Source: Atrichornis clamosus
Taxonomy: Eukaryota; Chordata; Aves; Passeriformes; Menuridae
Direction of reading: 5' to 3'
NCBI GenBank assembly: GCA_013400975.1
Contig: WBMZ01000217.1
Location: 62,001 to 126,000, forward strand
DNA: 64,000 bases
In this document: piece after piece, positions 26,481-39,700 of the stretch
Layout of the letters: every line of letters starts with the position of its first letter
Numbering within the stretch: position 1 is the stretch's first letter
Translations under genes and position numbers: made by a program
Notes under the pieces: model-generated
The model's database searches: none
What the model was told of the DNA's origin: nothing
The model's input: only the letters and a program-made list of their open reading frames with translations

Positions 26481-27746
26481 TCCTTTCCTGGAGTTCAGGG
26501 CACCTTCACTAACTCTGCCTTGGACTGTAGGAATCAGCTGTACTGGAGTTTTTATGTTAAAGGCAGCACAGTGAAAATGAAGCTTTTTGCTTCATTTCAA
26601 GAAAACTTGCCTTTTGCTCTATTCATAACAACAACAAAAAATTATTTTTCATAGCTAAAGATCAGACTCTCAAAACAGTGACACAAAGACATCCCACACA
26701 GCAAACCACAGACCAGAAAAGTTTGCAGCACAAACATTAGGAAGGCCAGTCAGCTATCTTAATCTGATAAACAGTTTTTGGCAACAAATTAAAACAGTTG
26801 TTTCATGTTTGTAGGCAGTTTTTAATGGCTTGTTCTTGCATTTTGAGGTACTGGCTCCAGATTTCAGGTTTATGACAGGAAATGTATTTAACTGGTTTTT
26901 TCTTTAGGCTTTTACTCTAAAAAATAAAATAATGATGATGCAGTAACTACAGCAAGAGATCACTTATGTACTCTGTGGAATCAGTGAAGAAATGCCTCAA
27001 GGTGACAACATGAAAGTTCCCCAAGTAATCTGGAAGTCTGGCAGATGGCACAGGCTCAACATCATTAAAAAACAACAATGTGAAAGACCAGACTCCAGAT
27101 TATAACTTCTTCTCTAACAGTAGTATAGGGAAATCACTAATTTATCCAAGCATTCATATAGCCACTGACTACCTACTAATTGAACCATTATCAAAGTCAA
27201 GGACACATCTACCTTTCATGTTGTTATGGTTTTAATAAGAGAAGTATGGAAAGTGACCACTGAAATATGAGAAGCCATGGAAAACAGATCTATTATCTAA
27301 CAGATGAGCACAGCTTCCCTATTTTCCCTTCCCAGGGGAAAATGCAGACAAGAACCTCAGTTGCAATGAGGATAACAGGAGTGAGTTTCAGTTCCTTTTG
27401 TACTCCTGATGTCAAGATCACTTCATGCTGGACTTGTCCCTCACATTTAATAGAAAACCCCACGGTCATGTGGAGACTGAACAGTACAACACCTACTGGT
27501 AATATCATGTGTTCATGAGGTCTTCAGCAATTTTACTGTAGTTTTCAACCCACATATTTTCATCCAACTTTCTCTTTGAACACTTCACTTGAGCCCTGGG
27601 AATACCCATTTCTCTTATTTCCCTTCCTCTCATTCCCTGCTGAGTTCACTCCAGTGCTTCCCTTCTCATCTCTCCTGCTGTTTGTTTTCCTAATCAAATT
27701 ATCTCCTTCCATTTTTTACTGAGCACCACTTACTTAATATTTTAAG

Positions 27747-27790
27747 AAATTAAATAAACCAAATCAAATTAAATGAACCAAATAAAAAAA
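27747..27790. repeat. Imperfect 19-bp AT-rich tandem repeat running into poly-A
   Basis: AAATTAAATAAACCAAATC is followed by AAATTAAATGAACCAAAT and then an A run. Low-complexity slippage is the likely origin. The words contain forkhead-like TAAACCAAA cores, probably by composition. Confidence 0.6.
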
Positions 27791-28940
27791 AAATCCTATG
27801 TAATGTTTATCTGTTTGCTTAACATCATACAAAGAGTAACACAACCACTAACATACCATATTAATGTAATGTATATTCTAAACACCAACAACCCTAAAAA
27901 AAAAAAAACCAAAACCAACAAACCCTCTATTATTAAAGTAAGTTCCTTTCTCAGAAACTTCCCATCCAAAGCATTATAAATTATCTCTCTTTTGAGCTTA
28001 AGTTCCAGGAAGTTTGAATCAATATTGCATCTTCCAGCAGCTAATGAAGACTGGATACGCGTAGACAAAACATTCTGCTGTTATCTCAGTAGTCAGAAAA
28101 AAACAAACAGAATATTTTACAGCTTAAAATAATTCCTCCATAAAACATTTTTAATACTGTGTGACCATGCTAATAAAATAGACCAAGCTATTTTGCCATT
28201 TTGGTCTGAAATAGATAGGTCTCTTCTGCCGCTTATCGAAACACCAAACCGCCTTCTCATTGCACAGACAAGCAGTGAGGTGTGTACATGGTTAAACACT
28301 GCTGAATATTCCGTGTTTTTACCAAAGTCACCTTAATGACTAAGAAAACACTCTCGTGGTGTGTCATCAGCCTTTGAGCCAGATGTGAGCAGAGTGACAT
28401 TTCACCCTGCTAAGCCCAGCACTAAGGTGCAAAACGTTTTGATTCTCCAGTGAGGATATGGGTACTTTATTTTATTCTGCAAATTACAGAATGGAACTAA
28501 GACTTCTCTTTCCAAGTCAAATTAACACAGAATGCGATGCTCTCTCTTAGAGCTGTAGCAAAATAAATAACAAATAAGGTCTGATAAGCCTTCAGTAAGT
28601 CTTTAATACTAAGCCAGTTAATGGCTGATTCAGAAAGAAATAATTTTCAGAGAACCAAGAGGAACCAAAAGAAAAAAACCCTCTATCAGGTAATTGTCTA
28701 TACAGACTTCTCTAATTACATTTATTTTCTAAAAGACAGTCTTTCTCTCCCTCTCCAGGAGTATCCTGTCTCTATTATGTCCAGCAGAAAAACTTGAAAT
28801 AAAATATATCCCCTACTACTGCTGGAACAGATCCTCCTGCTATTTAAGTCCATGCTGGGATAATGTGGAGGATCTTATCTCTATACTATAGACAGGGAAG
28901 TGACAAACAAGGAAGGTGGACGGCTTGCTTGTTGGCACAG

Positions 28941-29071
28941 GAAGAGTTTGCGTGAAGTAGGGAACTGAACACAGGTCTGCTACAAGTCCTAACCCAAATC
29001 AGCACAACAGCCTTGGCTGTGGCTCTGGGACATCATCCCTTACCTTTTCCAGCCAAGTAAAGGGCAGGCAG
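28941..29071 (+). other. Possible short exon with perfect donor
   Basis: GCTTGCTTGTTGGCACAG is acceptor-like before 28941, and CAG|GTAAGT at 29071/29072 is a perfect donor. The interval shows no recognisable coding content. Such pairs are expected by chance in 64 kb. Confidence 0.12.
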
Positions 29072-30158
29072 GTAAGTCCTGCTGAAAGATCTCCACACAA
29101 ACCCGTGCCTGCACTACCTGCAGCAGCCACCTCCCTTTGCCTTCCCCACTGTCCCCATGGCTGCTTCTTAGATCTGACCTTTCTTCTGTAGCTTCAATTC
29201 TGTTTCATTATTTTGGTTTTTTTAATCAGATACAAGAAGAGACTTCTGTGGTAGTGAATTAGTGGTACTCTGATATCTGAGCAACATAAAAAGTTAAATA
29301 ACCCTTAGCTCTAACAATGGCCAAGCTACAAGTAAAATAGCAGTGCTTATAAATAAACATGGGCATATCACTCATCCCCTTTCCACCAAATACTTTGGAT
29401 CAGCCTCTATGGAATAAGGTCTGTAAACACTCCATGCCTCAACTGTGATTCACACTGAAGCCTTTATATGGTTTTATTTCCAGGGGAGACCTGATAGCCC
29501 TAGACAGCAATTCCAAGTGACATCTGGAGCAGCAGAGGCCTGTGGTGCTTTAGGCCTCAGTATTTTGAAACATAGGACATAAGGCAGTTAAAATGGTCTG
29601 TGGATTTAATCATTTTGCAATGTTATCTTCTACTGAAAATATGATTCAATTGTCTTGGTGATTTAATCTATCCCCTGATGTCACAAGTGCTTTCAAATTT
29701 TTTAATCTATTTGTTCAGCTCTGCCTGCAATGTATTGAACAGGCAGAAAATCAGATCACTGTCAGTGCAAGCCAAAGGTAGAAACCTTTCTGGCAAATCT
29801 GTGCAAGGTAAAAATCAAGGTTTTGGGGATATAGCTGTGCTAGTCTAGTCCAACCCCTATCCCTCAGGCCAATGGGATGCCCTTTCCAAAACGTTTATGG
29901 CTGGATTTGCAGTTTTGCAATAGATGGAGATTAAGCTAAAACAAGTGCAGAACATAAAATTCCCCAGGGAATGTTGCACACCTGGTTGGGGAACAGAGTG
30001 GGGTTTTTTCCATCTCCAGTGATGGTTGAGGAAGGTTCCCTCCAAACATTTGGCATCTATGCAGCAGATACAGTAAGGATTGCATTGGGCAACGGGAAGA
30101 AGCACACCCAGTAAAAATATTCATTCTTGTTTTTGTAAGAAATCTCCCCTTTCCTCAG

Positions 30159-30171
30159 CACCATCTGCTGG
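30159..30171 (-). promoter_or_regulatory. CTCF-like core
   Basis: The minus strand reads CCAGCAGATGGTG, which follows the CTCF core pattern CCASYAGRKGGC except at the last base. A weaker overlapping copy on the plus strand (CCAGCAGGTG) begins at 30175. CTCF cores need flanking preference as well, so this is a weak call. Confidence 0.25.
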
Positions 30172-30194
30172 ACACCAGCAGGTGCTGGACACCA
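30166..30194. repeat. 12-bp direct repeat, 17-bp period
   Basis: TGCTGGACACCA occurs at 30166-30177 and again at 30183-30194. The first copy overlaps a CTCF-like core on the minus strand at 30159-30171. Confidence 0.8.
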
Positions 30195-31580
30195 TCACAG
30201 GAAGGCTCTGCTTTTCTGCAAGTTTTTATACCATCCTCTGGAGTGAAAGAGGATATTTTTGCTTGGACCAACCTCCCTCAGAAGGTAGAGTCTCTTGATG
30301 CGTGGGAAGAGGGAGGGCATTGTTCTGGGAATTTTTAGTTGCGTGCTTTTGTTTTGGGTTTGTTTTTGAGGTTTTCTGTCTTAAAAAACTGCAACACCTT
30401 AGCTGAGCATATTCTCCTGGACAGTAAACCCCACACATGTTATCCCAGAGAGTTTCTGGGAAGTGGTAGCTGAAAATATTTAAGAAAAAAAGGGGGATGA
30501 CAAACAGATGCTCCACACACGGGCCTGGCAGTGTCACACCTGGATTTCACAGTTTGAAGAATCTTCTCACAAGAGAAAAGGGTAAAGGAAGGGTAAATGT
30601 TAAACAGGGCCTGTGACCAGAAGGCAGCACTGTGGTCTGACTTTCTGAATAACACAGAACAGTAATCCGGACATTCCAGAGATGGCCATGCCCCAAAATG
30701 GGGTTGGCACCAAGGATTTTATTCCCAAACTAGAGAAAAGAGCAAGCATTAAAGGAATATTTAGGCTAGAAGTGATTATAATACAATTGGAGTTGCCTTC
30801 ACATTTCTTGCTGCAACTGTTTCACAGATGGCAAAGCATCTTTAATTAGAGTTGAGGACCATAAGGAGTAGAGCACAGCAATATGTATTCTCTCCTTTTG
30901 TGCAGAAGTGCTCTGGGATGCAATGTGCCAATTACAGCTTGATCAGGGGGTTTCTGATGAAATGATTCCTTTTGTCACAAACTCCTGACATATGAAGAGC
31001 AAAACTTTTCGTGGAACAGTACCAGGCACAAAGAAAATTGCATCAGGAAAAATGGAATTTCCAGATAAAAAAATTAAACACAGAGAGAGGATGAGAAGCA
31101 CAAAGAGAAATAATAGGGAAATCCAGTGCTTAAGGCACTTCCATAACACAAGCAAGATTTAGTGTCCCCATTTCCTGGTCAAAAGGCAATGTATCCATGG
31201 ATATTACTTAAAGCCAGTGTACCAGGTGGCTGAGGTTATCATCAGTCCTACTGAGGGGCTGCTCTCTATCTCCTACTGCAGATCTTTTGTTCTGTATCAA
31301 CAGATAACACCCACTGGGCCTCGCTGTGAAATGCTCCCACACTCAAGTTGCCATGGAATACTCATTTACCTTGGACATTGGATCCAATGAGGAAGAAATC
31401 CTCCTCTCCTGGGTATACAGCTCTATGTAAAACTGAACTATTAAAACAAAATTTTAAAATATGCCAGAGAAGACAATAGTACAGCTGATCTTGGCATTCA
31501 CCCTGGATAAGGCAGACTCTGCTTGAAATCCTTATTCTTGATCTCTTGTTCTAATTCCTCCCATCTTTCTCCCTCTCCAG

Positions 31581-31674
31581 ACTTAAAAAACCCCAACAAC
31601 AACACACATTAAAAAAAAAAAAAACCAAACAAAAAAGCCCCCACCCCAATTAACCAATTAAACCCCACCAAACT
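31581..31674. repeat. A+C-rich low-complexity tract
   Basis: The longest of the A+C-rich tracts: AACCCC, AACAAC, a 14-residue A run, then CCCCCACCCC and AACC words. It is likely a degenerate simple repeat. Confidence 0.8.
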
Positions 31675-34350
31675 CTAATGCAAAATAAACACATAAAGGT
31701 AATGGGCTTTGTTTTATCTCACTGGGAAACTGGATTCCCACCCCTTTAGCTGCCCCCACTTCAATCAAGCAGCAAATAATTTTTGTGCCAAGACCTGTTT
31801 CCTGTAATTTTGTTTGTCTGGAGCAATACTACACTTGCTCCACGTTCCTAAGTAACAACCACAGAAAATCTTTTGACAGAAGTTCCAATAAGAGACTCAA
31901 TAATCTGAGTCAAGAAGGTTTTATATTTAGAGTTTCAGCTGACAGCTGGTAAGTCAGGCTTGAATTTTGCACATCCCCTCTGAGCCCAGGCTTTTGGTCC
32001 CTCAGTCCATCTTCTAATTGATTTTTGGAAGACTGGAAAAATCTTCTCCTGCTGCAACCTCTGTCGGGTCAGGCAGGACAGAGAACTTTACAAGTATGAT
32101 TGAAAAGAGTACAAAATACCTCAGTATACCCCTAAAGAAACTCCAAACCAAAGACTTATCAAAAAAGCCCAACAAAACCCCCACAAAGTTCAAAAGAACC
32201 CCTTCCCTCCTCTATCCTCACCTCTAATTAATGTTTTGAACAAAGCAAATAAAATTAGAGCTGGGATTTCAAAGCAACCACCTCTGTATTGGAAATTGTG
32301 TGCATTCAAGCAAGAGGCATTTGTTTTTCCTTGGATGCTTATCTTTTTGCAAATGATGGATTTGCTAAAAGGGCAGCTGCAATGGCTGCTAGGTTGGGTT
32401 TGTGCCTGTAACTGATTCCTGTCTAACTTCCGTGCTTTGATTATGATTAACTCCATGATTTATGCTGTCTTGAAGGGCATAACTCTCTCCTCCTGACAGT
32501 TTCACAATCAGCTGCAGGGTCAAGGAGGAACCTCATCTGTGGGCTTATTGTAGATAAACCCCAAATGGTCTAAAGGTCTCATTTTAAACAGAGAAACCAA
32601 GTTCTGGCAGGCAGTAATTGAGGGGGGTATGTCACATGTTTTCCTAAGGTTGTTGAATATTTCAACAGAAGGTTTTATGGGAAAAGGACTTTGATAAGAA
32701 AACTTATGCAGCAACAGACCTGAGAGTGCTTTTGTTACCAGTACAAGCAGAAGGGGATTAGTGAAATGTAACAATTTGGAAAGCAGGGATGAAAAATATC
32801 ATGTGCTATTGTACAGCACTTTGTGTAAGATAGGGAGCACATGGACATGAACTCCCTGGCCCCTGAGGAGGCAATCCCATAGGATCCAGAACACACAGCT
32901 ACAGAAATAAGGATGGGAAAAGGAACCAACCTCTTGCAGCTTGGGTGCTGAGCTGAAAACTGAGGTGTGACCCCAGCTGCTTGTTTAGCCACATCTCCTG
33001 TGAAGAGTCACTCGGCTAAACCCAACTTCAAGAAAGCAGGAACCTCTGTGCTCGAAATTCAAGCCACTGCAAGGCAACCAGGCTGGTGTGGGGATGCAGT
33101 GTTTGCTGTGCTTATCCCGAAACGTGGCACTTCAGCAGACCTGGTTTGGTGCATCTGCTGGCATCCAGAAAGCCTGCACAATGTGGAAGTGTCCCCTTCT
33201 CAAGCTGCAGCTCTGGTTGTCCCTAAGCTTACACAGCTCATGTTAAAGACCTGTGCTCCAAAGACATGGACAAGCTAGGAAGAAACAAACCCATAAAATC
33301 GTGTTTTAAGGACACAAAGCCATGGGGAGAAGCACATTTAAAACAACACTCCCAGTGATGCACGTGTGCTGGGATAGGCAGAATAAAGTGGCATCCTCCC
33401 TCACAGTGTGACAGGAATGGCATCGAGGACACCAGTCACACACACTGGTGAAGGAGGGAGCCTAAACCACTGAACAACTCTGCTGAGGTGAAGTTGAGAT
33501 TTAATGATCTGGATGAGGTAAAAAATTATCAGATTACTCCCAGGCTAGTGATACAGTGATCTCAGTTAAGTCTAGGCTGCTGCTCTGCCTCGGCCCCTTG
33601 CCAGCTCCAATTTATTCTTTATTCCTCCAACGGTGCTGGTGTCATCCCACAGCAAAACAGATGATGTGCACAAAATTGTTTGTTTTGCTGCTGAATTCAT
33701 TTTCAGCTGGATCAGTCCAATGATCTTGTTCACCATGCAGATGATGCAGTTAACACAGAGGAGGATCTGTGGCTAGGAGTGGGGGTAACCCACCCTTTTT
33801 ATTGACAGGCCCCAGGGGTGCTGGTTTAAAAAGGATTTGAAACAGGACTCCAAGGGAAAACAAAGGTGGCTGGGAAGAACTAGGCAGTCTGGAACAGCTT
33901 CCCTGCACAGCTTTTGTTTTTCAAGGGCTAAGCTAGCTGCCATGTGCAAGGTGATCACAGATTCTCAGTCACACGAGATTGGGGTGGACAAAAAAACACC
34001 AGAGGACATCCAGAAAAAGGCAGCAACTGGACTGTGTGCTCATTTGCCTTATGCCAGAGGGAATGTGCCTGTCACTGCCTTGAAGGAGTGCAAGAAAACG
34101 CATCCAAAAGGGGTTCTGGCGAGGAAATAAAAGGTGCTTTGAGCACGGTTATTTTGTCTGCTTCCTTGAGGAAAGAGTCAAGCCTGAACGTGTAATGAGT
34201 ACCCAGAGGCTGAGCAAGCTGTGCTGGGGGGTTACCGTGTTTGAGGAAGGATTATGCAGCACTGAGAAACCAACAGATTTTACTCCCACAGCTTTTATAG
34301 ACTTGCTCTGTTTTCTCCAGGTTATAAAGTTGTTTTGAAGCCTGGGTCAT

Positions 34351-34367
34351 TGACGTCAGCACGTCAC
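34351..34367. promoter_or_regulatory. Palindromic CRE plus adjacent CRE-like site
   Basis: TGACGTCA at 34351-34358 is the perfect CREB/ATF palindrome. CACGTCAC, a second CRE half-site, follows at 34360-34367, one helical turn on. CpG is otherwise depleted in this window, yet eight or nine CpGs fall between 34350 and 34555, which is consistent with selection or lack of methylation. No transcript can be assigned. Confidence 0.4.
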
Positions 34368-34587
34368 ATCCATTCAGCCTTGAATCTTTCCTGACAGGGT
34401 TTTTTGTGCACCTGCGAGCCAGCAGCACGTACAGGCACTGAGGAACAAGGGCGAAAGGGGCTTTCATTGCCACCACGAGAGCAGATGAAAGCGTGGCCCC
34501 CGAGGAAAGGTTAAGTTTCCAAAGCACTTGAGACTGAGATCATCTTTGAGACGAACTGCAGCCTCCAAATAATAAAAAGTAACTGGA

Positions 34588-34617
34588 TAAAAAAACAAAA
34601 AAAAAAAAAAGGAAAAA
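34588..34617. repeat. A-rich tract
   Basis: A runs interrupted by single C and GG. It yields a poly-phenylalanine stretch in a spurious minus-strand ORF (34540-34806). Confidence 0.9.
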
Positions 34618-35076
34618 GGTAATATTTTTTTCTTTTGTAACAGGGCAAGATGTAATGAGCTTAAATTGCCAGGAAGGGCAGTTAAGTGTTGACGGAAGAT
34701 TAAAACTTTCTAACAGCAAGGAAAGGGAAGAACGGGCCCAGTCTACCAAAAGAGAGCAATTTTTCAAGTATAGGTCGGACGATTCTGTCATGGATGACTT
34801 AGACAAGCTGGAAGGAAAAGTAAGAAAGAAGATTTCTAGGATTCGGGGTTAGCCATCAATATATTTAAAATGTAGTCATCAATACATTAAAATAGGGGCC
34901 TTTAAAAGCATGGCCAGCATCACACTGCAGGTGATAGCAACGTTTAAAAAACTAACAAAAACCACCACACAAACCCCTCAGCTGTATCGTTACTTGTGGC
35001 AGCTGGCATAATGTACGTTTACCATTTGTTTCTTTTAAAAAAGTGAACAAAAATCACCCCACCTCCTCTCTTCAGC

Positions 35077-35100
35077 ATCCTAAGCTTTATCCTAAGCTTT
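35077..35100. repeat. 12-bp tandem duplication
   Basis: ATCCTAAGCTTT occurs twice head to tail with no mismatch. This is a short slippage product in unique DNA. Confidence 0.9.
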
Positions 35101-36552
35101 TCTCTGATTCATACCAGATTAATTTTTGCAGCCCAATGGATCAAAGACTATCTACCACTGTTTTGGCTAAATATTATGAAGTATAATTTTTATTCAAACC
35201 ACTGTTAAATGATGCCGTATTACTGTAAGCAAACCTCAAACAGACAGGTAAGAAATTTGATAAAGTTCAAATTAACAGTTTCATTGCTTCATTTAGAACT
35301 TGTCTTGTCCTAATTAAGTGTCATCATATCAGGAACTTACATAAATCTGTCTGAGACAGGGAACCATAATGCTCAAAAAGTGGAAGAACCTTCAGAAATA
35401 TGTACAGGAGGTGAAGGAAAGGCTTGAGCACAAAGTTCATTGCCTTTAGCAAAGCAGCCTGGAGCATGGGACCATCAAGAGAAGAGGCAAAAAAGGGCAA
35501 ATCATTTGCAAGTCTTATGCTTCCATTAATTGTTGATAAAAGCTTAATTTCAAGCAAACCTTCACTGCTGTCCATTATTTCTCATGCACCTGCTGCAGTT
35601 TTTCACAACAAAAAATGAAACTCAAACCCAAAATTAAAAAAATACACAAAACCCCCACAGGTTATGCTGATCTAAACAAGTTATTGTAATTTTTTTCTAC
35701 TATATTATTTTCCCTCCTACAACCAAACAAGACACTATTTTGATGTTTTCTATGGGAATGGTGCTGCTACAAAGGTTGTCATGCATTTTCCTTCTGGCTT
35801 CAAAACAACTTTCCTGGAATCAGCACGAAACAGACACAACACAACTGATATTCTGATTTCACAGGAATCAACCACCCCTTCCCAAACCAGGTCATGATAC
35901 TTTTGGACATAGATGAAAAAAACCCAAAAACATGTCTTTCTATTCTTTTTACTAATGCATATTATAAAAAAAAAGTAATAATATTGAGTGCAGACATGCA
36001 CCTCAAAGTGTATTATTGTGAGTTAGGAAAAAATATTGATACAGATAATATTTTCCAGATGTAGAAGCAAATACAAAATAAATTCTCTTTTATAGAATTC
36101 ACAGTGCTATGGATAGGCTGAGTAACTGCTTTACATTTTTGAGAACAAAGTTTAACATGACTGAGATCAAAATACATGTGAAGAAATATTTTTGGGAGTG
36201 GCACTTTTCTGCCAGGGCAAAGCCATGGATATTTATGTTCAGCATTTAGAGTTTAGAAATTGTAATTCATACATGACATTCCAAATGAAAATCAGTCTCT
36301 ATGATCATCAGAAAAGTAGGGAAAAAAATGTCCAACACTACAGACCAAAAGTTATACCAAAAATATAATTATTTGAAAAAGCAAGTAGCAGCTGTTAATT
36401 AAACTGAGTAGTGATAGATCAGCTCTCCATGCTTAAGATACTTCCAAATATCCAGAATCCACTCAATTTACATGAAAAGTTTCATAAAAACAAATTAGCT
36501 TTCTTAGCCTATCCTTGAGATGACTATTTTTCACTGGAAGCAGAGATATTGC

Positions 36553-36605
36553 AGGCAGCCAGGGAGTTCACAGAATTACAGCCTGATCCTTCTGCTAAAG
36601 ACCAG
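36553..36605 (+). other. Possible short internal exon
   Basis: An AG acceptor after ATATTGC precedes 36553, and a perfect CAG|GTGAGT donor follows 36605, with one frame open across the 53 bp between. The polypyrimidine tract is weak. No homologous protein is recognised, so a noncoding exon or chance match are both likely. Confidence 0.15.
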
Positions 36606-36749
36606 GTGAGTCACAAAGGACATGCAAACATTTTGCTTTTATACTGCTTCTCTTTTAAAATGGTTATACAAGTTAAAATGAAGCCTCTTGTACATTTTGT
36701 GTGGGTTGTGAAGACTCAAAAGAATTTCTTGGTGAAAAAACATTTGTAG

Positions 36750-39700
36750 ATCAAGTGTTTAAAATTATCTTTGGCTACATTGGAATTATTTTAATTGTGA
36801 TACTAATTGCCTATTTGATATTTCAATCTGCATACAATTCTTTTTTGAGTTTCCTCAGGCTATATTGACTCACAGATTGCAAATTCATGTTGCTTGTTAA
36901 ATATTAAATTCTCAGAATTTATAATTGGCAACATACAGTAAAAATAACCAAAATTTTAGATTTTTATGTGTGAAATATATACTCATATATTTTAATATCA
37001 ACTCTGATAACAGTATAACCAAGAAACAAGTAAATTCCAGCTCAGAGCTGTAGTTTATGGCTGGACTCCATACATCTTAGCAACACATTCCTATGTTGGG
37101 TTAGCAGTGACCTGTTATTTAACTTATGCTTGGTTCTTTTAAGCTAAAAATGTCTGAAAAGGAAAGTTTGGGAGTGCTCACACTTTATCCAGGCAAAGAG
37201 AACTGTAATGAGCAGCTGGAAGTAAAGTAAAATAGGAACCTACTTAGGTTCTCTGCTGTTGTTGAAATGGGGGGACTCCTTATTTCTCCTGCCTAGAACT
37301 GAATACAATCAGTAAAATCTGGAAGTTAAGCAAGAATGAACAAATCACGGGCAAAATACTTTATCTTCCACCAAAGAATAAAGACACATTGGATTTTTTA
37401 ATCAAAATTCACCATTGCAATTTAAGATGATGGCAATGCAACTGCTAAATGCACATTGTTCTGAGGGCCCTCCTATGTGGATCCAACTGTTCAGTATTTT
37501 GAGTTCAATTCTGTAAAAGGACACTTCTGAAAAGAATTAAGAAGACCACCAAGCTGTTCTTTAATTTGAGCATAAACATAGTGCCCCGGAGAAAAGTCTG
37601 AATAGAGAATCAAATCAAGCAAAAAGATCCCCCAAAACTGTTAGATAAAAGAGTATTCACTGGAGAAAAAAAGTTTCATGAACTTTTTGAAGATGGAGGA
37701 AAAGTTATTGAAGAGATTATATCAATCACAATGTTGGTGCTACAGCTGTTCATTTACATTGCATTCAAATATACTTGACTGAGCAACACCTTAAATCCTC
37801 CAGTATCTCAATTCATTGGCAAAACTGGAAAACTTGTGTTTCACTACTATAAACTGAATTCTTAAGCTAGGTGACTGTAACAATGTGTGTACAGGTAAGG
37901 CAAAAACTGAAAATCCATAAGGAATAACCACTTCTTTGGTTAATCACAATAAAATTAGTAGATGACGCAATAAAGCTATGCTCAGGAAGAACCCCGTGAT
38001 TTAATACTAATCCCAAAGGACACAATAACATACGTTGCCAAAAGTAACAAAAAAAGTTGTCTTGTTTTTTAACTCCACTTTCTACTTACACTGCAAAAGA
38101 CCAAATGGATTCCTACTCTGAAATACAGATCCAGATCCTGATGAATTTTAGGAAAACCTGGATTTGGGTTTCCATGCTTTTCCGATAAGATGCCAAATTA
38201 AAATCTTGCCGCTTCTCCCACTAACTTGTGGGTTCTTTTAAATTCTGATCTGAACTCATCTTTAACTCTCCTTTATGAAGATCAGACCTTCCAGAAACGT
38301 GTAATTAGAAAGGAAATAAAATCATGTCTGTTTTTAAGCAACATAACAGGAAATTGCTTGGGGCTTGTTCACCATTAGTTTGATTTTCCCTTCATCCAGG
38401 AGTACTCTTGATTGCCCCAGGGCATGGACTATATTTAATCACACCTTTTCACATGAGCACTTTTACAAGCTAATAACTTTAGAAAGTAGATCATTTGTAG
38501 GATTCATAATATCTGGGCAGTGCTGAACCCTGAACTTCCAAGAAGAAAGGGGTATGACAGCTTATCTGACTGCCAGCAGCCTCAAGTTTATTTAATTCTT
38601 AATTAAAAAGTAATTTTAAAAAAATCACAATTTAAAAGGTAAATTCTAACCCTTATTCTTTCCAAAGAATTTCACTCTTCCAAATTAAAAAAATAGCCAA
38701 CAAACCACTTGTTCCAGTGGCTGGGAGCTCTCAGCTGCAGCAGAGGCTGGGGTTAGTGCAGAGGTGCCAAAACAGCAACACACAAAAATGGCAACAGCCT
38801 TTGTGCAAATGCACCTGAAAACACTCTGAAGATGACTTTTCTTTCAAATATCCTGAAAGCCATTTTCAAAGAAAATCAGGGTGATCATTTTTAGTGTTTA
38901 CTCTGTGCATGCACATGTTAAAAATAAAGGAATACCCAAACAGAAACTCCTAATAATTCTGATAGCTCTCAGTGTATTTTCACATGAAGTTCTGCTTAAA
39001 AACTTACTTCTCTGTACAATTCTATTCAAACTAATGTTGTATTCTACACTCTGAATGACTCGTCACTTCATGTCTGACTCATTTGTGGTTGTCTCTGTAG
39101 TGTATTGTCATTTTATCAACCTTCATGGCTTGATTTAAAATTTATTTTCAATTCAGCACAATTTAAAGCTACTTATTCATGTCAGAAAGAACAAGAAGAA
39201 AATGATGAGACCAAGACAACTAGCCTAACAGTCCCATAAATTAGATCCAATCTGCAAACACAGCAACAATCTTTAATTAAGTAATTTCAAGAACTTTAGA
39301 AAAATTGAAAGCCTCATTTCTCCTAATAAGAATGAAGCACAAAACTTTGGCTTTCAAACAACTTTTATTGGAGTGCACCAATATCGGCAGCTCAAAAAAC
39401 AAACAAAAACTCCCAACAGGACACAGACATTAACTATAGTGGCAAGACTGATGCAAACTTCCTTATCTTCACAATTGTCAGAAGGTGGTTTAAAATTTGA
39501 TTGCTATCTGCCAAGAATAAAGCCCTATTTGTCATTTTAAAAACAGATTTCATAAAGACTTCCCAGTACATGGAGCCTGAAAAAGTAAATAATAATTTGC
39601 TTTTGGTCAAAGGGACATACTGAGTTTTTTAATTGGAAAATAAATTGCAGTCTCACTTGCTTGATGTATTTGGTGGGCAGAGGTGGAATTAAAACTCAAT

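Larger units (their letters stand above)
26485..36540. other. Unique DNA with A+C-rich tracts, no gene seen
   Basis: Small A+C-rich tracts lie near 27.9, 31.6, 32.15, 34.95 and 35.63 kb. Open frames of up to 103 codons occur on both strands and match nothing I recognise. The CRE pair at 34.35 kb and the CTCF-like word at 30.16 kb are the only regulatory suggestions. Confidence 0.55.

Noticed and set aside
29848..29890. CTAGTCCAACCCCTATCCCT resembling a CR1 internal word
   Set aside because: Only about 20 bases agree and the flanks do not continue the CR1 consensus.
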